Source of the DNA: Mycolicibacterium neoaurum VKM Ac-1815D
Lineage (GTDB): Bacteria; Actinomycetota; Actinomycetes; Mycobacteriales; Mycobacteriaceae
NCBI RefSeq assembly: GCF_000317305.3
Contig: NC_023036.2
Location: forward strand, 1,302,001-1,366,000
Length of the DNA stretch: 64,000 nucleotides
Reading direction: 5' to 3'
Shown here: positions 51,221 through 63,362 of the stretch, piece after piece
Numbering within the stretch: the stretch's first letter is position 1
How the letters are laid out: every line of letters begins with the position of its first letter
Notes under the pieces: generated by a model
What the model was told of the DNA's origin: nothing
What the model saw: the letters and a program-made list of their open reading frames with translations, nothing else
The model's database searches: none
Position numbers and translations under genes: made by a program

Positions 51221-51598
51221 TCAGGCAGGTGCCCAGTTGATCCGGTTGGTCATCCCCAGCTCGCGGCCGCGGTCGATCAATGCGGGGGCGCCGTTGTGAT
51301 AGATGACGGTCTGGTCGTACCCGTAGACGGTGATGTCGTTGACGACATTGTCGGCGACGACGATGTTCGACGAACCCTGCAGCGTCACCGCCCAGCAGCT
51401 GCCCTTGGCGTAGATGGTGTTGCTGGTGCCGTTGACCAGCAACGTGGCGTTGTTGCAGTCCAGCGTCTGGGTGATGCCCTGACCGGTGATGTGGGTGTCA
51501 CCGTTCTTGGCCTCGGCCGCCGGGGCGCCGGCCAGCGCCATGGCTGCGGCAAGGACACCCGCGGTCGCGGACCGGCTACGGACTGAGAGGCTCGCCAT
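51221..51598 (-). CDS. DUF3060 secreted protein
   Basis: A 125-residue protein with a signal peptide (SRSATAGVLAAAMALAGAPA, cleaved near AEA). A DUF3060 core of Asn/Gly/Val/Thr-rich beta repeats follows: GITQTLDCNNATLLVNGTSN, AKGSCWAVTLQGSSNIVVAD and VYGYDQTVIYHNG, with two Cys. It lacks the lipobox Cys of its relative at 50121-50519, so it is likely released or wall-associated. It is the first gene of the three-gene minus-strand group. Function is unknown. Confidence 0.86.
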   Translation of the reverse strand: MASLSVRSRSATAGVLAAAMALAGAPAAEAKNGDTHITGQGITQTLDCNNATLLVNGTSNTIYAKGSCWAVTLQGSSNIVVADNVVNDITVYGYDQTVIYHNGAPALIDRGRELGMTNRINWAPA

Positions 51599-51759
51599 GG
51601 GTCAACAGCGTACGGTGCGGCGCCGCGGTCGTGGCAGGTCTGACGTAATCACCGTCGGATCGTGTGACCGAGCTGAATCCGGACCCGGTGAACTAGAGTC
51701 ATTCGTCAGCCTCGCCAAAGATGTAGCCGGGGACGGGTGGGACTTCGGAAGGGGTAGCG

Positions 51760-52347
51760 ATGGCAACGCGGGCGACCAAACTGAGCCGCGACGCCATCGT
51801 CAGCGCCGCGCTGGCATTCCTGGACCGTGAGGGCTGGGACGCGCTGACCATCAACGCCCTGGCGACCCAACTCGGCACCAAGGGCCCGTCGCTGTACAAC
51901 CACGTGCAAAGCCTTGAGGACCTGCGTCGAACAGTGCGTATGCACGTGATCGGAGACATCATCGGCATGTTGCGGGCGGTCGGGGAGGGGCGCACCCGCG
52001 ATGACGCGGTGGTCACCATGGCCAGCGCCTACCGCAGTTACGCCCACCACCATCCGGGTCGCTATTCGGCGTTCACCAGGATGCCGCTCGGCGGTGACGA
52101 CCCGGAGTACACCGCGGCAGCAAGGGAGGCCGCCGGCCCGGTGCTCGCCGCGCTGGCGTCCTACGGGCTGGCCGGCGATAACGCGTTCTATGCGGCCCTG
52201 GAGTTCTGGTCGGCGCTGCACGGTTTCGTCCTGCTGGAGATGACCGGGGTGATGGACGATATCGACACCGACGCGGTCTTCACTGACATGGTTCTGCGAC
52301 TCGCGGCAGGCATGCAACAGCGGGAGCCACAGCCGGGTCTCCGGTAG
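51760..52347 (+). CDS. TetR family transcriptional regulator
   Basis: A 195-residue TetR protein. The DNA-binding domain is LSRDAIVSAALAFLDREGWD, then ALTINALATQLGTKGPSLYNHVQSLEDLRRTV, with SLYNHV as the recognition helix. The C-terminal domain contains FWSALHGFVLLEM, the WHG-domain pattern. GAAGGGG precedes the ATG. In M. tuberculosis a TetR gene (Rv0681) holds the same position ahead of rpsL. It is divergent from the DUF3060 group across about 160 bases and may control it. Confidence 0.9.
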   Translation: MATRATKLSRDAIVSAALAFLDREGWDALTINALATQLGTKGPSLYNHVQSLEDLRRTVRMHVIGDIIGMLRAVGEGRTRDDAVVTMASAYRSYAHHHPGRYSAFTRMPLGGDDPEYTAAAREAAGPVLAALASYGLAGDNAFYAALEFWSALHGFVLLEMTGVMDDIDTDAVFTDMVLRLAAGMQQREPQPGLR

Positions 52348-52663
52348 GCTCGAAGTTGGGTGCTGTGACGGGCGTAGCGTCTGACCTGCGATAAGGCCGT
52401 TACGCACGGGTTTGGTTCGGCGCGCCCACCCCTGGTATCGTGGGACCTCGTGCCTGGCTGTCAGGGGGCACATGTGTTCACCTCGTGGACCGTATCCCCT
52501 GCAGGTCGGGCGAATTCGTGTGTCTTCGTACGTCTGTCGGATGCATCGGGGTGAAAGCCGCGGTGCAGGCGCGTGCGACACGCCCGAACGCGGGGGACGC
52601 GATCGGGTGAAAACTGCAGTACAGAGACTTAGAAGTTCGAATAGCAACACAGAAAGCCGGTAC
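52348..52663 (+). other. str operon promoter and leader region
   Basis: About 315 bases between the TetR gene and rpsL. An in-frame open stretch upstream of rpsL lacks a start with a ribosome binding site and is not coding. The region carries the candidate promoter at 52412-52441 and then a long leader of about 210 bases, in which I see no convincing terminator or riboswitch. Confidence 0.55.
52412..52441 (+). promoter_or_regulatory. Candidate SigA promoter of the rpsL operon
   Basis: TTGGTT at 52412-52417 and TATCGT at 52436-52441 are 18 bases apart, the same spacing as the rplJ candidate promoter. Transcription would start near 52448. Confidence 0.45.
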
Positions 52664-53038
52664 ATGCCAACCATCAACCAGCTGGTCCGCAAGGGTCGCC
52701 GCGACAAGGTCGCCAAGGTCAAGACCGCGGCCCTCAAGGGCAGTCCGCAGCGTCGCGGCGTGTGCACTCGCGTGTACACCACCACTCCGAAGAAGCCGAA
52801 CTCGGCGCTTCGCAAGGTCGCTCGCGTTCGCCTGACCAGCGCGGTCGAGGTCACGGCCTACATCCCCGGTGAGGGCCACAACCTGCAGGAGCACTCGATG
52901 GTGCTGGTGCGCGGCGGTCGTGTGAAGGACCTCCCGGGTGTGCGCTACAAGATCATCCGCGGTTCGCTGGACACCCAGGGTGTCAAGAACCGCAAGCAAG
53001 CACGCAGCCGTTACGGCGCCAAGAAGGAGAAGAGCTGA
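52664..53038 (+). CDS. rpsL: 30S ribosomal protein S12
   Basis: A 124-residue S12, the decoding-centre protein and target of streptomycin-resistance mutations. It starts [20 protein letters not shown] and has the [21 protein letters not shown] loop (read in two parts) and [12 protein letters not shown]. Lys43 and Lys88, the classic resistance positions, are wild type. The length equals that of M. tuberculosis S12. The stop TGA overlaps the first base of rpsG's ATG, which couples the two. Confidence 0.98.
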   Translation: MPTINQLVRKGRRDKVAKVKTAALKGSPQRRGVCTRVYTTTPKKPNSALRKVARVRLTSAVEVTAYIPGEGHNLQEHSMVLVRGGRVKDLPGVRYKIIRGSLDTQGVKNRKQARSRYGAKKEKS

Positions 53039-53508
53039 TGCCGCGCAAGGGCCCCGCGCCGAAGCGTCCGTTGGTCAACGACCCCGTCTACGGGTCGCAG
53101 CTGGTCACCCAGCTGGTCAACAAGGTGCTGCTGGACGGCAAGAAGTCGCTCGCCGAGCGCATCGTCTACGGCGCTCTCGAGCAGGCTCGGGACAAGACCG
53201 GCACCGATCCCGTCGTCACCCTCAAGCGCGCGCTCGACAACGTCAAGCCCGCCCTCGAGGTGCGCAGCCGCCGTGTCGGTGGCGCCACCTACCAGGTGCC
53301 CGTCGAGGTTCGCCCGGACCGCTCCACCACGCTGGCGCTGCGCTGGCTGGTGAGCTTCTCCAAGGCTCGTCGCGAGAAGACCATGGTCGAGCGCCTCGCC
53401 AACGAGATCCTGGACGCGAGCAACGGCCTCGGCGCCGCGGTCAAGCGTCGCGAGGACACGCACAAGATGGCCGAAGCAAACCGGGCCTTCGCGCACTACC
53501 GCTGGTGA
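53038..53508 (+). CDS. rpsG: 30S ribosomal protein S7
   Basis: A 156-residue S7 that nucleates assembly of the 30S head. It starts [20 protein letters not shown] and has [36 protein letters not shown], and the C-terminal [20 protein letters not shown]. All match the family and usual length. ATG overlaps the rpsL stop by one base. fusA follows after 77 bases. Confidence 0.98.
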   Translation: MPRKGPAPKRPLVNDPVYGSQLVTQLVNKVLLDGKKSLAERIVYGALEQARDKTGTDPVVTLKRALDNVKPALEVRSRRVGGATYQVPVEVRPDRSTTLALRWLVSFSKARREKTMVERLANEILDASNGLGAAVKRREDTHKMAEANRAFAHYRW

Positions 53509-53585
53509 TCTTGTCCCTGCGCAGCACCCTGCGCGGGTCGAACACCGGATAGCAATCAAGCAAGCGAAAGAGTGGGAATTTAGCC

Positions 53586-55688
53586 GTGGCACAGGACGTG
53601 TTGACCGACCTCACGAAGGTCCGCAACATCGGCATCATGGCGCACATCGACGCCGGCAAGACGACGACGACCGAGCGCATCCTCTTCTACACCGGTGTCA
53701 ACTACAAGATCGGCGAGACGCACGACGGTGCGTCGACCACCGACTGGATGGAGCAGGAGCAGGAGCGGGGTATCACCATCACCTCCGCGGCCGTCACGTG
53801 CTTCTGGAACAACAACCAGATCAACATCATCGACACCCCGGGACACGTCGACTTCACCGTCGAGGTGGAGCGCTCGCTGCGCGTGCTCGACGGTGCCGTC
53901 GCCGTCTTCGACGGCAAAGAGGGTGTGGAGCCGCAGTCCGAGCAGGTGTGGCGCCAGGCCGACAAATACGACGTTCCCCGCATCTGCTTCGTCAACAAGA
54001 TGGACAAGCTGGGCGCGGACTTCTACTTCACCGTGCAGACCATCAAGGACCGCCTCGGTGCCAAGCCGCTGGTGATCCAGCTGCCGATCGGTGCCGAGAA
54101 CGACTTCGAGGGCATCATCGACCTGGTCGAGATGAACGCCAAGGTGTGGCGTGGCGAGACCAAGATGGGTGAGCAGTACGAGGTCGTAGAGATCCCGGCC
54201 GACCTGGCCGAGAAGGCCGAGCAGTACCGCAACGAACTGCTCGAGGCCGTCGCCGAGACCGACGACGCGTTGATGGAGAAGTTCTTCGGTGGCGAAGAGC
54301 TTTCCATCGACGAGGTCAAGGGTGCGATCCGCAAACTGACCGTCAACAGCGAGATCTACCCGGTGCTGTGTGGCAGCGCGTTCAAGAACAAGGGCGTGCA
54401 GCCCATGCTCGACGCCGTCATCGACTACCTGCCCTCGCCGCTGGACGTCGAGTCCGTGCAGGGACATCTGCCGGGCAAGGAAGACGAGATCATCTCGCGC
54501 AAGCCGTCGGTGGAAGAACCGTTCTCGGCGCTGGCGTTCAAGATCGCAGTCCATCCCTTCTTCGGCAAGCTGACCTACGTCCGGGTGTACTCGGGCAAGG
54601 TCGAGTCCGGCGCCCAGGTGATCAACTCCACCAAGGGCAAGAAGGAACGGCTCGGCAAGCTCTTCCAGATGCACGCGAACAAGGAGAACCCGGTCGAACG
54701 GGCTTCCGCGGGCCACATCTACGCCGTGATCGGACTCAAGGACACCACCACCGGTGACACCCTGTGCGATCCGAACGACCAGGTCGTTCTGGAGTCGATG
54801 ACGTTCCCGGATCCGGTCATCGAGGTCGCCATCGAGCCCAAGACCAAGAGCGACCAGGAGAAGCTGGGTACGGCCATCCAGAAGCTGGCCGAAGAGGATC
54901 CCACCTTCAAGGTGCACCTGGACCAGGACACCGGCCAGACCGTCATCGGCGGCATGGGCGAGCTGCACCTGGACATCCTGGTGGACCGCATGCGTCGCGA
55001 GTTCAAGGTCGAGGCCAACGTCGGCAAGCCGCAGGTGGCCTACCGCGAGACGATCAAGCGTCCGGTCCAGAACGTCGAGTACACCCACAAGAAGCAGACG
55101 GGTGGCTCGGGCCAGTTCGCCAAGGTCATCATCAGCCTGGAGCCCTTCGAGGGCGAGGACGGCGCGACCTACGAGTTCGAGAACAAGGTCACCGGTGGCC
55201 GCATCCCGCGCGAGTACATCCCCTCGGTGGATGCCGGTGCGCAGGACGCCATGCAGTACGGCGTGCTCGCCGGCTACCCGCTGGTGAACGTGAAGGTCAC
55301 CCTGCTCGACGGCGCGTACCACGACGTCGACTCGTCGGAAATGGCCTTCAAGGTGGCCGGTTCCCAGGCACTGAAGAAGGCTGCCGGACAGGCACAGCCG
55401 GTCATCCTGGAACCGATCATGGCCGTCGAGGTCACCACGCCCGAGGATTACATGGGCGACGTGATCGGCGACCTGAACTCCCGCCGTGGTCAGATCCAGG
55501 CCATGGAGGAGCGCAGCGGTGCGCGTGTCGTCAAGGCGCAGGTGCCGCTGTCGGAGATGTTCGGCTACGTCGGCGACCTCCGGTCGAAGACCCAGGGCCG
55601 GGCTAACTACTCCATGGTGTTCGACTCGTACGCTGAAGTTCCGGCGAACGTGTCGAAGGAGATCATCGCGAAGGCGACCGGAGAGTGA
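53586..55688 (+). CDS. fusA: Elongation factor G
   Basis: A 700-residue translocase GTPase. The G1 loop is [15 protein letters not shown], switch II is [18 protein letters not shown], and the specificity motif is NKMDK. The effector region [11 protein letters not shown] is normal. Domains III-V follow, with [16 protein letters not shown] and the C-terminal [18 protein letters not shown]. It drives ribosome translocation and recycling. The start is GTG. It follows rpsG in the str operon and precedes tuf by 171 bases. Confidence 0.98.
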   Translation: MAQDVLTDLTKVRNIGIMAHIDAGKTTTTERILFYTGVNYKIGETHDGASTTDWMEQEQERGITITSAAVTCFWNNNQINIIDTPGHVDFTVEVERSLRVLDGAVAVFDGKEGVEPQSEQVWRQADKYDVPRICFVNKMDKLGADFYFTVQTIKDRLGAKPLVIQLPIGAENDFEGIIDLVEMNAKVWRGETKMGEQYEVVEIPADLAEKAEQYRNELLEAVAETDDALMEKFFGGEELSIDEVKGAIRKLTVNSEIYPVLCGSAFKNKGVQPMLDAVIDYLPSPLDVESVQGHLPGKEDEIISRKPSVEEPFSALAFKIAVHPFFGKLTYVRVYSGKVESGAQVINSTKGKKERLGKLFQMHANKENPVERASAGHIYAVIGLKDTTTGDTLCDPNDQVVLESMTFPDPVIEVAIEPKTKSDQEKLGTAIQKLAEEDPTFKVHLDQDTGQTVIGGMGELHLDILVDRMRREFKVEANVGKPQVAYRETIKRPVQNVEYTHKKQTGGSGQFAKVIISLEPFEGEDGATYEFENKVTGGRIPREYIPSVDAGAQDAMQYGVLAGYPLVNVKVTLLDGAYHDVDSSEMAFKVAGSQALKKAAGQAQPVILEPIMAVEVTTPEDYMGDVIGDLNSRRGQIQAMEERSGARVVKAQVPLSEMFGYVGDLRSKTQGRANYSMVFDSYAEVPANVSKEIIAKATGE

Positions 55689-55859
55689 GAATCGAGGCCG
55701 CCCGCGGCCGAGGCTCGGAGCGATCCGGGTGCCGAGCAGACGGCCACGCGAAGGCGACGGGCGAGTAATCTCTCCCGCCGGCTTGGCACGGCGTTTTCAC
55801 AACTGAACACACACACAACTGCTTTGTAAGAGCACCAACAAGTCCAGGAGGACACAGAA

Positions 55860-57050
55860 GTGGCGAAGGCGAAGTTCGAGCGGACGAAGCCGCACGTCAA
55901 CATCGGGACCATCGGTCACGTTGACCACGGCAAGACCACACTGACCGCAGCAATCACCAAGGTGCTGCACGACCAGTACCCCGATTTGAACGAGTCGCGC
56001 GCATTCGACCAGATCGACAATGCGCCCGAGGAGCGTCAGCGCGGTATCACCATCAACATCTCCCACGTGGAGTACCAGACCGAGAAGCGTCACTACGCGC
56101 ACGTCGACGCCCCCGGTCACGCTGACTACATCAAGAACATGATCACCGGTGCCGCGCAGATGGACGGCGCCATCCTCGTGGTCGCCGCCACCGACGGCCC
56201 GATGCCCCAGACGCGCGAGCACGTGCTGCTCGCCCGCCAGGTCGGCGTGCCCTACATCCTGGTCGCGCTGAACAAGTCCGACATGGTCGACGACGAAGAG
56301 CTGCTCGAGCTCGTCGAGATGGAGGTCCGCGAACTGCTGGCCGCTCAGGACTTCGACGAGGAGGCCCCCGTGGTCCGCGTCTCGGCGCTCAAGGCGCTCG
56401 AGGGCGACGAGAAGTGGGTCAAGTCGGTCCAGGAGCTCATGGCTGCTGTCGACGAGTCGATCCCGGATCCGGTCCGCGAGACCGAGAAGCCGTTCCTCAT
56501 GCCCGTCGAGGACGTCTTCACCATCACCGGTCGTGGCACCGTGGTGACCGGTCGCGTCGAGCGTGGCGTGATCAACGTCAACGAGGAAGTCGAGATCGTC
56601 GGCATCCGCCCGGAGACCACCAAGACCACCGTCACCGGTGTCGAGATGTTCCGCAAGCTGCTCGATCAGGGCCAGGCCGGTGACAACGTCGGTCTGCTGG
56701 TTCGTGGCATCAAGCGCGAGGACGTCGAGCGCGGTCAGGTCGTCGTGAAGCCCGGCACCACCACCCCGCACACCGAGTTCGAGGGCAGCGTCTACATCCT
56801 GTCCAAGGACGAGGGTGGCCGCCACACGCCGTTCTTCAACAACTACCGTCCGCAGTTCTACTTCCGTACCACGGACGTGACCGGCGTGGTGACCCTCGCC
56901 GAGGGCACCGAGATGGTGATGCCCGGTGACAACACCGACATCTCCGTCAAGCTGATCCAGCCGGTCGCCATGGACGAGGGCCTGCGGTTCGCCATCCGTG
57001 AGGGTGGACGCACCGTCGGCGCCGGCCGTGTCACCAAGATCATCAAGTAG
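55860..57050 (+). CDS. tuf: Elongation factor Tu
   Basis: A 396-residue EF-Tu that delivers aminoacyl-tRNA to the ribosome. The G1 loop is [13 protein letters not shown], the switch regions are [13 protein letters not shown] and [12 protein letters not shown], and the specificity motif is NKSDM. Domain II has [12 protein letters not shown], and domain III ends [11 protein letters not shown]. The start is GTG with CAGGAGGA seven bases upstream. The gene ends the str operon at a hairpin terminator. Confidence 0.99.
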   Translation: MAKAKFERTKPHVNIGTIGHVDHGKTTLTAAITKVLHDQYPDLNESRAFDQIDNAPEERQRGITINISHVEYQTEKRHYAHVDAPGHADYIKNMITGAAQMDGAILVVAATDGPMPQTREHVLLARQVGVPYILVALNKSDMVDDEELLELVEMEVRELLAAQDFDEEAPVVRVSALKALEGDEKWVKSVQELMAAVDESIPDPVRETEKPFLMPVEDVFTITGRGTVVTGRVERGVINVNEEVEIVGIRPETTKTTVTGVEMFRKLLDQGQAGDNVGLLVRGIKREDVERGQVVVKPGTTTPHTEFEGSVYILSKDEGGRHTPFFNNYRPQFYFRTTDVTGVVTLAEGTEMVMPGDNTDISVKLIQPVAMDEGLRFAIREGGRTVGAGRVTKIIK

Positions 57051-57065
57051 TTTCAGCTAGTCCAG

Positions 57066-57105
57066 AGCGGCGCTCACCCGAAAGGGTGGGCGCCGCTTTG
57101 CTTTT
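57066..57105 (+). terminator. Rho-independent terminator after tuf
   Basis: A stem of 14 base pairs (57066-57079 AGCGGCGCTCACCC against 57084-57097) with a GAAA tetraloop and one G-T pair, then TTGCTTTTC. It lies 16 bases after the tuf stop and faces the convergent response regulator gene. Confidence 0.92.
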
Positions 57106-57134
57106 CGTGTTGTCCTGAAGGACGGCGAGGGCGA

Positions 57135-57794
57135 CTAGAGATCCTCGATGCTGAGGATCCCGTCTTGCACCGCGCGTGCGATGAGCGCCGCCTTGGTGGG
57201 TGCGGGCCGTCCGACCGCGGCGTACTTCGCCCGGGCGCGCTGCAGATGCGTTCGTACCGTGGACGGTTCGATGAACAGTCGCTTGGCGACGAACTCCTTG
57301 TTCTCGGTCTGGAACCAGGCGATCAGGACTTCGCGTTCGCGGGTGCTCAGGCCGGGTCGTCCGACGGTCCGGTCGTTGAACAGAGCCTTGGCCATTCGCG
57401 GCCCCACATAGGGGGAGTTGGCCCGTGCGGCGTAGATCGCGTCGAAGAGGTGCTGCTTGTCCTCACTCTTGGCCAGGAAGGTGCTGGCACCGGCATCGAG
57501 GCTGGTCAGGATCACTTCGTCGGTGGCCATATGCGAGTAGACGATCACCCGATGCCCGGCCTCGCAGACCTCGCGCAGAGTGTCGAACTCCGGCTGGAAC
57601 CGGTCGTATTGCAGGTCGAACAGCACGACCTCGATATCCTGCCCACCCTCGGGGTGATCGGTCAGGAATGTCTTCGGATGGGAGTATTCGGCGACGAGTT
57701 CGATCGGCGGATCCATTTCGGCAAACCACGCCCGCACTCCGGCGTGGATCACGTCATGGTCGTCGATCAAGACCACCGACACGGCGTCTGTCAT
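57135..57794 (-). CDS. LuxR/NarL-type DNA-binding response regulator
   Basis: A 219-residue response regulator. The receiver has the acidic pair DDHD near residue 11, the phospho-acceptor Asp in VVLFDLQYD, and the conserved Lys in TFLAKSED. The C-terminal LuxR-type helix-turn-helix is LSTREREVLIAWFQTENKEF, then IEPSTVRTHLQRARAKY. The ATG at 57794 is chosen because GGGGAG lies just upstream; ATG at 57824/57827 would add about ten residues. The upstream gene in the same direction is a sensor kinase, so the two form a likely two-component pair with a 175-base gap. Confidence 0.9.
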   Translation of the reverse strand: MTDAVSVVLIDDHDVIHAGVRAWFAEMDPPIELVAEYSHPKTFLTDHPEGGQDIEVVLFDLQYDRFQPEFDTLREVCEAGHRVIVYSHMATDEVILTSLDAGASTFLAKSEDKQHLFDAIYAARANSPYVGPRMAKALFNDRTVGRPGLSTREREVLIAWFQTENKEFVAKRLFIEPSTVRTHLQRARAKYAAVGRPAPTKAALIARAVQDGILSIEDL

Positions 57795-57969
57795 GCTCCC
57801 CGCCCCGCGAATTACCGTCTCCATCATGCATTTCACCCACAAATCAGCGTTCCAGCAAGTGGTCCGCGCCCCGTCCCCGTAGGAGGACTGTACTACTCGA
57901 GCGGGCTGTTTGTTGCCCAAGATGAAGTTATGGCTAACTGAATTGTCGCCTCGGTAGATATCCGGACGT

Positions 57970-60273
57970 TCAGGCGATGTCGACGCGCACGTCGTCGGTG
58001 GCGACCGCGTCGCGGTCTGCGTCATGAAGCCGGTGGTGGACGCTGACCCAGATCGTGTCGTCGATCTCGGTGACCTCGACCCGCGGTGAGCCCGGGCCAC
58101 CGGGACGCGATGTGACATCGGCGCCGCTGCTGTCGCAGATGATGCTCGCGACGATCTCATCGGGTGCCGCCACCAGCCCCACCCTGGCGTGCCGGGTGGC
58201 CGTCGCCAGCGTGGTCGCCACCGGTTCCAACAGCCGGCGGCGTTCCTCGGCTCCGAGCTCGGGTAGCTCGTGGTCGGTGCTCAGCGATACCACCACCCCG
58301 CGCTGGTCGGCGGCATCGATGGCGGGGCGCAGGTCGGAGACCAGCGGATTACCGGCCGTGCGGGCCTGGTAGATGTAGAGCCGGAGCCGGCGTGACTCGA
58401 TGCGCGCGCGCCACCGGATATCGGCGTCGATGGTGCCGGTGCTGAGCGTCTGCAGCAGCGGAAAGACGCCCTGGACCAGCTCTGAGTTACGCCGGATGTA
58501 GTTCTCGTGCAACGCTTCGGCGATGCGCCGCTGGGCATCCTGGGCCCAGCGTTCCCGGCTCTCCTGCACTGCGGTGGCGTGGGCGCGACGCATCCACGCC
58601 GGGAATGCCAGCACCAGCAGCTGCACGACGAAAACCCCGGCGGTATGTAGAGCGAGGTTGAATGCCGCTGCCATGCCGGGATGCTGGACATAGTTGAGGA
58701 TCCCGGTGGTCAGCCAGAACAGCACCATCACCGATACCGAGACCTGCCACGGTCTGCGCAGCAGGTAGGGCAGGACGCACAGCGTGGTCGCCGACAGCGT
58801 CCACTGGATGGGGCTGCCGAGTTGATCGTGGGGCAGCAGCAGGGACTGGGCGCAGACCACCACCCCCATGGTGGCGATGGCGGGAATCGTCAGGTCGGGC
58901 CCCCGACCGAGCACCGTGGGTAGTGCGCCGAGGGCCACCAGGACCGCGATCGCGCCGAGGATTAGGTGCACACCCGGATTCGGGGTACGGAATGCGGTGT
59001 TCGGGACGGCCACCGCGAGCTGCAGCACGGCGATCGCGACGATCGCGATGCCGAATCGGACCAGGATGCGTTCGGTCAGCTGGTCGACATCAGCGGGTAG
59101 CGAGTGGTCGGCCGGTGTGCGTGCGCGATCCCAGGTGAGCGTGATGACGGTGCCGGCGCCGGGTGCCGACCGTACCGAGGCAGTGCCCCCTGCGCGACGC
59201 ATCCGGCCGACGATCGACTCGGCAACCCCATGGCCCAGGCTGGTGCGCATGGTGTCGAAACCGATGCCGTCATCGGTGACGGTGATGCGCGACGGCGTGA
59301 TGTCGATGGTGATTCGTGTTGCGCGCGCGTGCCGTTCGGCGTTGTTCAGTGACTCGCGTACCACCGCGACGACGGCATGAGCGGCTCTGCCCGCCAGCAC
59401 CAGTTCGGGCACCCCGGTGATGTCCACCGGGGTGCTGACATGGCCCATCTCGGCCCGCAACGCCGCGACGATGTCCATCTCGGCGTGCGGAGGATTGCCC
59501 GGGTTGTCCTGCGCCAACAGCGCCAGATCGCGTTGTGCCTGCGCGGCGATGCGGTCGGGGGAGATCTTGGCGCCCTCGCCGACGAGGTGCAGGGTGGAGG
59601 CCGCGGTGTCGTGCACGAGCGCCATGTGCTCGAGTTCGTTGTCGCGCATCGCGGCGGTCAAGGCGTCGCGCAGGGCCGCTTCGTTGTTGTCGCTGCGTAC
59701 CCGGTCGACTCGGCGCGCGACGGCGCGCGCGGTCAGCACCAGTACCGTGGTGGCCACCCACTGGATGGGCAGCACATAGTAGATCGTCGGAAGGTAGAGA
59801 ACGCGGTCCCAGCCGATCACCTGCGCGCACCCCGCGGCGTAGGCCGCCGTGATGGCCAGTGCCGCAGGCAGACTCCATTTCGGCGGCGCCGCGAGGGCTG
59901 CACAGATGACCCCGGTGCCGGCGATCACCTGCGGGACGGAGTTGGTGTAGAGCAACTGCGGGTCGACGCCGAACACCGGGACGGTGGCCGAGACAGCCAG
60001 CACGTACCCGAAGTCGATGGACAGTTGCAGTGGTGCCGTGGAGCGGGTCAGCAACCGGTAGATCGCCCACCACACCAGCAGGGCAAGTCCGATGACACCG
60101 ACCGAGTTCTCCGGGGTGCCGGGCAGCAGTAATGCGCTCCCGCAGGCGACCAGGGTGGCGCAGTTGAGCAGGATGACTGCAATTTCCTGTGCGCCGTTGA
60201 CGACCTGCCGCTCGGACACGTCGGCCGCGAGATCGTGGCCGCTCCTGGGCACAGGCATGTTCTTACCAAACAT
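57970..60273 (-). CDS. Double-module membrane sensor histidine kinase
   Basis: A 767-residue protein with two successive sensor modules. Module one has about six membrane helices (residues about 30-190), then a short HisKA_3-like region LEHMALVHDTAASTLHLVGE with the phospho-acceptor His followed by Asp. An intact HATPase domain follows, with an N-box in VVRESLNNAERHARAT and a G-box in VTDDGIGFD. Module two repeats the layout: six more helices (about 410-570), a helix with RIAEALHENYIRRNSELVQG, and a region where an ATPase should lie (LLEPVATTLATATRHARV), but with no Asn box or DxGxG. The second module therefore looks like a pseudokinase. It precedes the LuxR-type response regulator gene. The signal is unknown. 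Confidence 0.85.
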   Translation of the reverse strand: MFGKNMPVPRSGHDLAADVSERQVVNGAQEIAVILLNCATLVACGSALLLPGTPENSVGVIGLALLVWWAIYRLLTRSTAPLQLSIDFGYVLAVSATVPVFGVDPQLLYTNSVPQVIAGTGVICAALAAPPKWSLPAALAITAAYAAGCAQVIGWDRVLYLPTIYYVLPIQWVATTVLVLTARAVARRVDRVRSDNNEAALRDALTAAMRDNELEHMALVHDTAASTLHLVGEGAKISPDRIAAQAQRDLALLAQDNPGNPPHAEMDIVAALRAEMGHVSTPVDITGVPELVLAGRAAHAVVAVVRESLNNAERHARATRITIDITPSRITVTDDGIGFDTMRTSLGHGVAESIVGRMRRAGGTASVRSAPGAGTVITLTWDRARTPADHSLPADVDQLTERILVRFGIAIVAIAVLQLAVAVPNTAFRTPNPGVHLILGAIAVLVALGALPTVLGRGPDLTIPAIATMGVVVCAQSLLLPHDQLGSPIQWTLSATTLCVLPYLLRRPWQVSVSVMVLFWLTTGILNYVQHPGMAAAFNLALHTAGVFVVQLLVLAFPAWMRRAHATAVQESRERWAQDAQRRIAEALHENYIRRNSELVQGVFPLLQTLSTGTIDADIRWRARIESRRLRLYIYQARTAGNPLVSDLRPAIDAADQRGVVVSLSTDHELPELGAEERRRLLEPVATTLATATRHARVGLVAAPDEIVASIICDSSGADVTSRPGGPGSPRVEVTEIDDTIWVSVHHRLHDADRDAVATDDVRVDIA

Positions 60274-60403
60274 TCACGTCTAGGTCAGCCAGATGGCGGA
60301 CATCGCCATATGTTAGGCGCATTCGCATGGCCTGTCCTGAGCAGCGGGCTTGGACTGGCATTCGTCCCCGCTACTCTGTGCCCGTCGAGGTGAGGAGCGC
60401 GCC

Positions 60404-61222
60404 ATGGTGTGGCGTTATGTCAAGGCCCAAGCGTGGGTTCTGCTGTGCGGTGGGCTCGTGGGTCCGATATTCCTGGCTGTCTACTTCGCCACCGGCCAGA
60501 GCGAGCTGATGAAGTGGATGTTCTGGGTGGGTCTGTTGATCACCGCGGTGGACGTGCTGGCCGCCCTTGGCCTGGCGGCCTACGGGGCCAACGCGCAGGC
60601 CCGCGCCGAGGCGCTGGAAGCCGACGGGGTACTCGCGCTGGCCACCATCACCGGTCTGGCCGAGACGAACACCCGCATCAACGATCGACCGCTGGTGCGA
60701 CTGCAGTTGAACATCGCCGGGCCCGGCATGGCACCGTTCGCGGCCGAGGATCAGGTGATCGCCGGAGTGGAGCGGTTGCCGATGCTGACCGCACGGCGGC
60801 TGGTGGTGCTGGTCGATCCTGCGACGCGCAAGTTCCAGATCGACTGGAACAGGTCGGGTTTGATCACCGGTCTGATGCCGGCGACGTTCTCGGTCGCCGA
60901 GGACAACCGGACCTACGATCTGTCCGGTCAGGTGGAGCCGCTGATGGAGATCCTGCAGATCCTCAAGGCCAACGGCATCGGGATGAACAGCATGGTGGAC
61001 TTGCGTGACAACCCTGTCGCGCGCGCACAGGTGCAGGCCGTGGTGCGGCGTGCGGCCGGCCGGCGTGCGGCCGCACCCGAAACGCCCGCCGCGGCGGCGC
61101 AGGCGGCTCCCTCGATCAGTACCGCGCAGCGGTTGCAGGAGTTGGAGACGCTGCGGGCCACCGGTGCGATCACCGATCAGGAGTACACCGCCAAACGCCA
61201 GCAGATCATCGCCGAGCTGTAG
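60404..61222 (+). CDS. SHOCT-domain membrane protein
   Basis: A 272-residue protein. Two N-terminal membrane helices (AWVLLCGGLVGPIFLAVYFA at about 9-28 and WMFWVGLLITAVDVLAALGL at about 38-57) are followed by a soluble part. This has a beta domain (LATITGLAETNTRINDRPLV, RRLVVLVDP) and a C-terminal SHOCT motif LQELETLRATGAITDQEYTA at about 248-267. SHOCT tails are small helical regions of oligomerisation or tethering type. Function is unknown. The ATG has GAGGAG upstream. It is divergent from the sensor kinase across 130 bases. Confidence 0.83.
   Translation: MVWRYVKAQAWVLLCGGLVGPIFLAVYFATGQSELMKWMFWVGLLITAVDVLAALGLAAYGANAQARAEALEADGVLALATITGLAETNTRINDRPLVRLQLNIAGPGMAPFAAEDQVIAGVERLPMLTARRLVVLVDPATRKFQIDWNRSGLITGLMPATFSVAEDNRTYDLSGQVEPLMEILQILKANGIGMNSMVDLRDNPVARAQVQAVVRRAAGRRAAAPETPAAAAQAAPSISTAQRLQELETLRATGAITDQEYTAKRQQIIAEL

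Positions 61223-63358
<2,136 letters not shown>

Positions 63359-63362
<4 letters not shown>

Noticed and set aside
52412..52663. In-frame upstream extension of rpsL
   Set aside because: S12 has its normal 124-residue length from 52664, and the upstream stretch contains the likely promoter.
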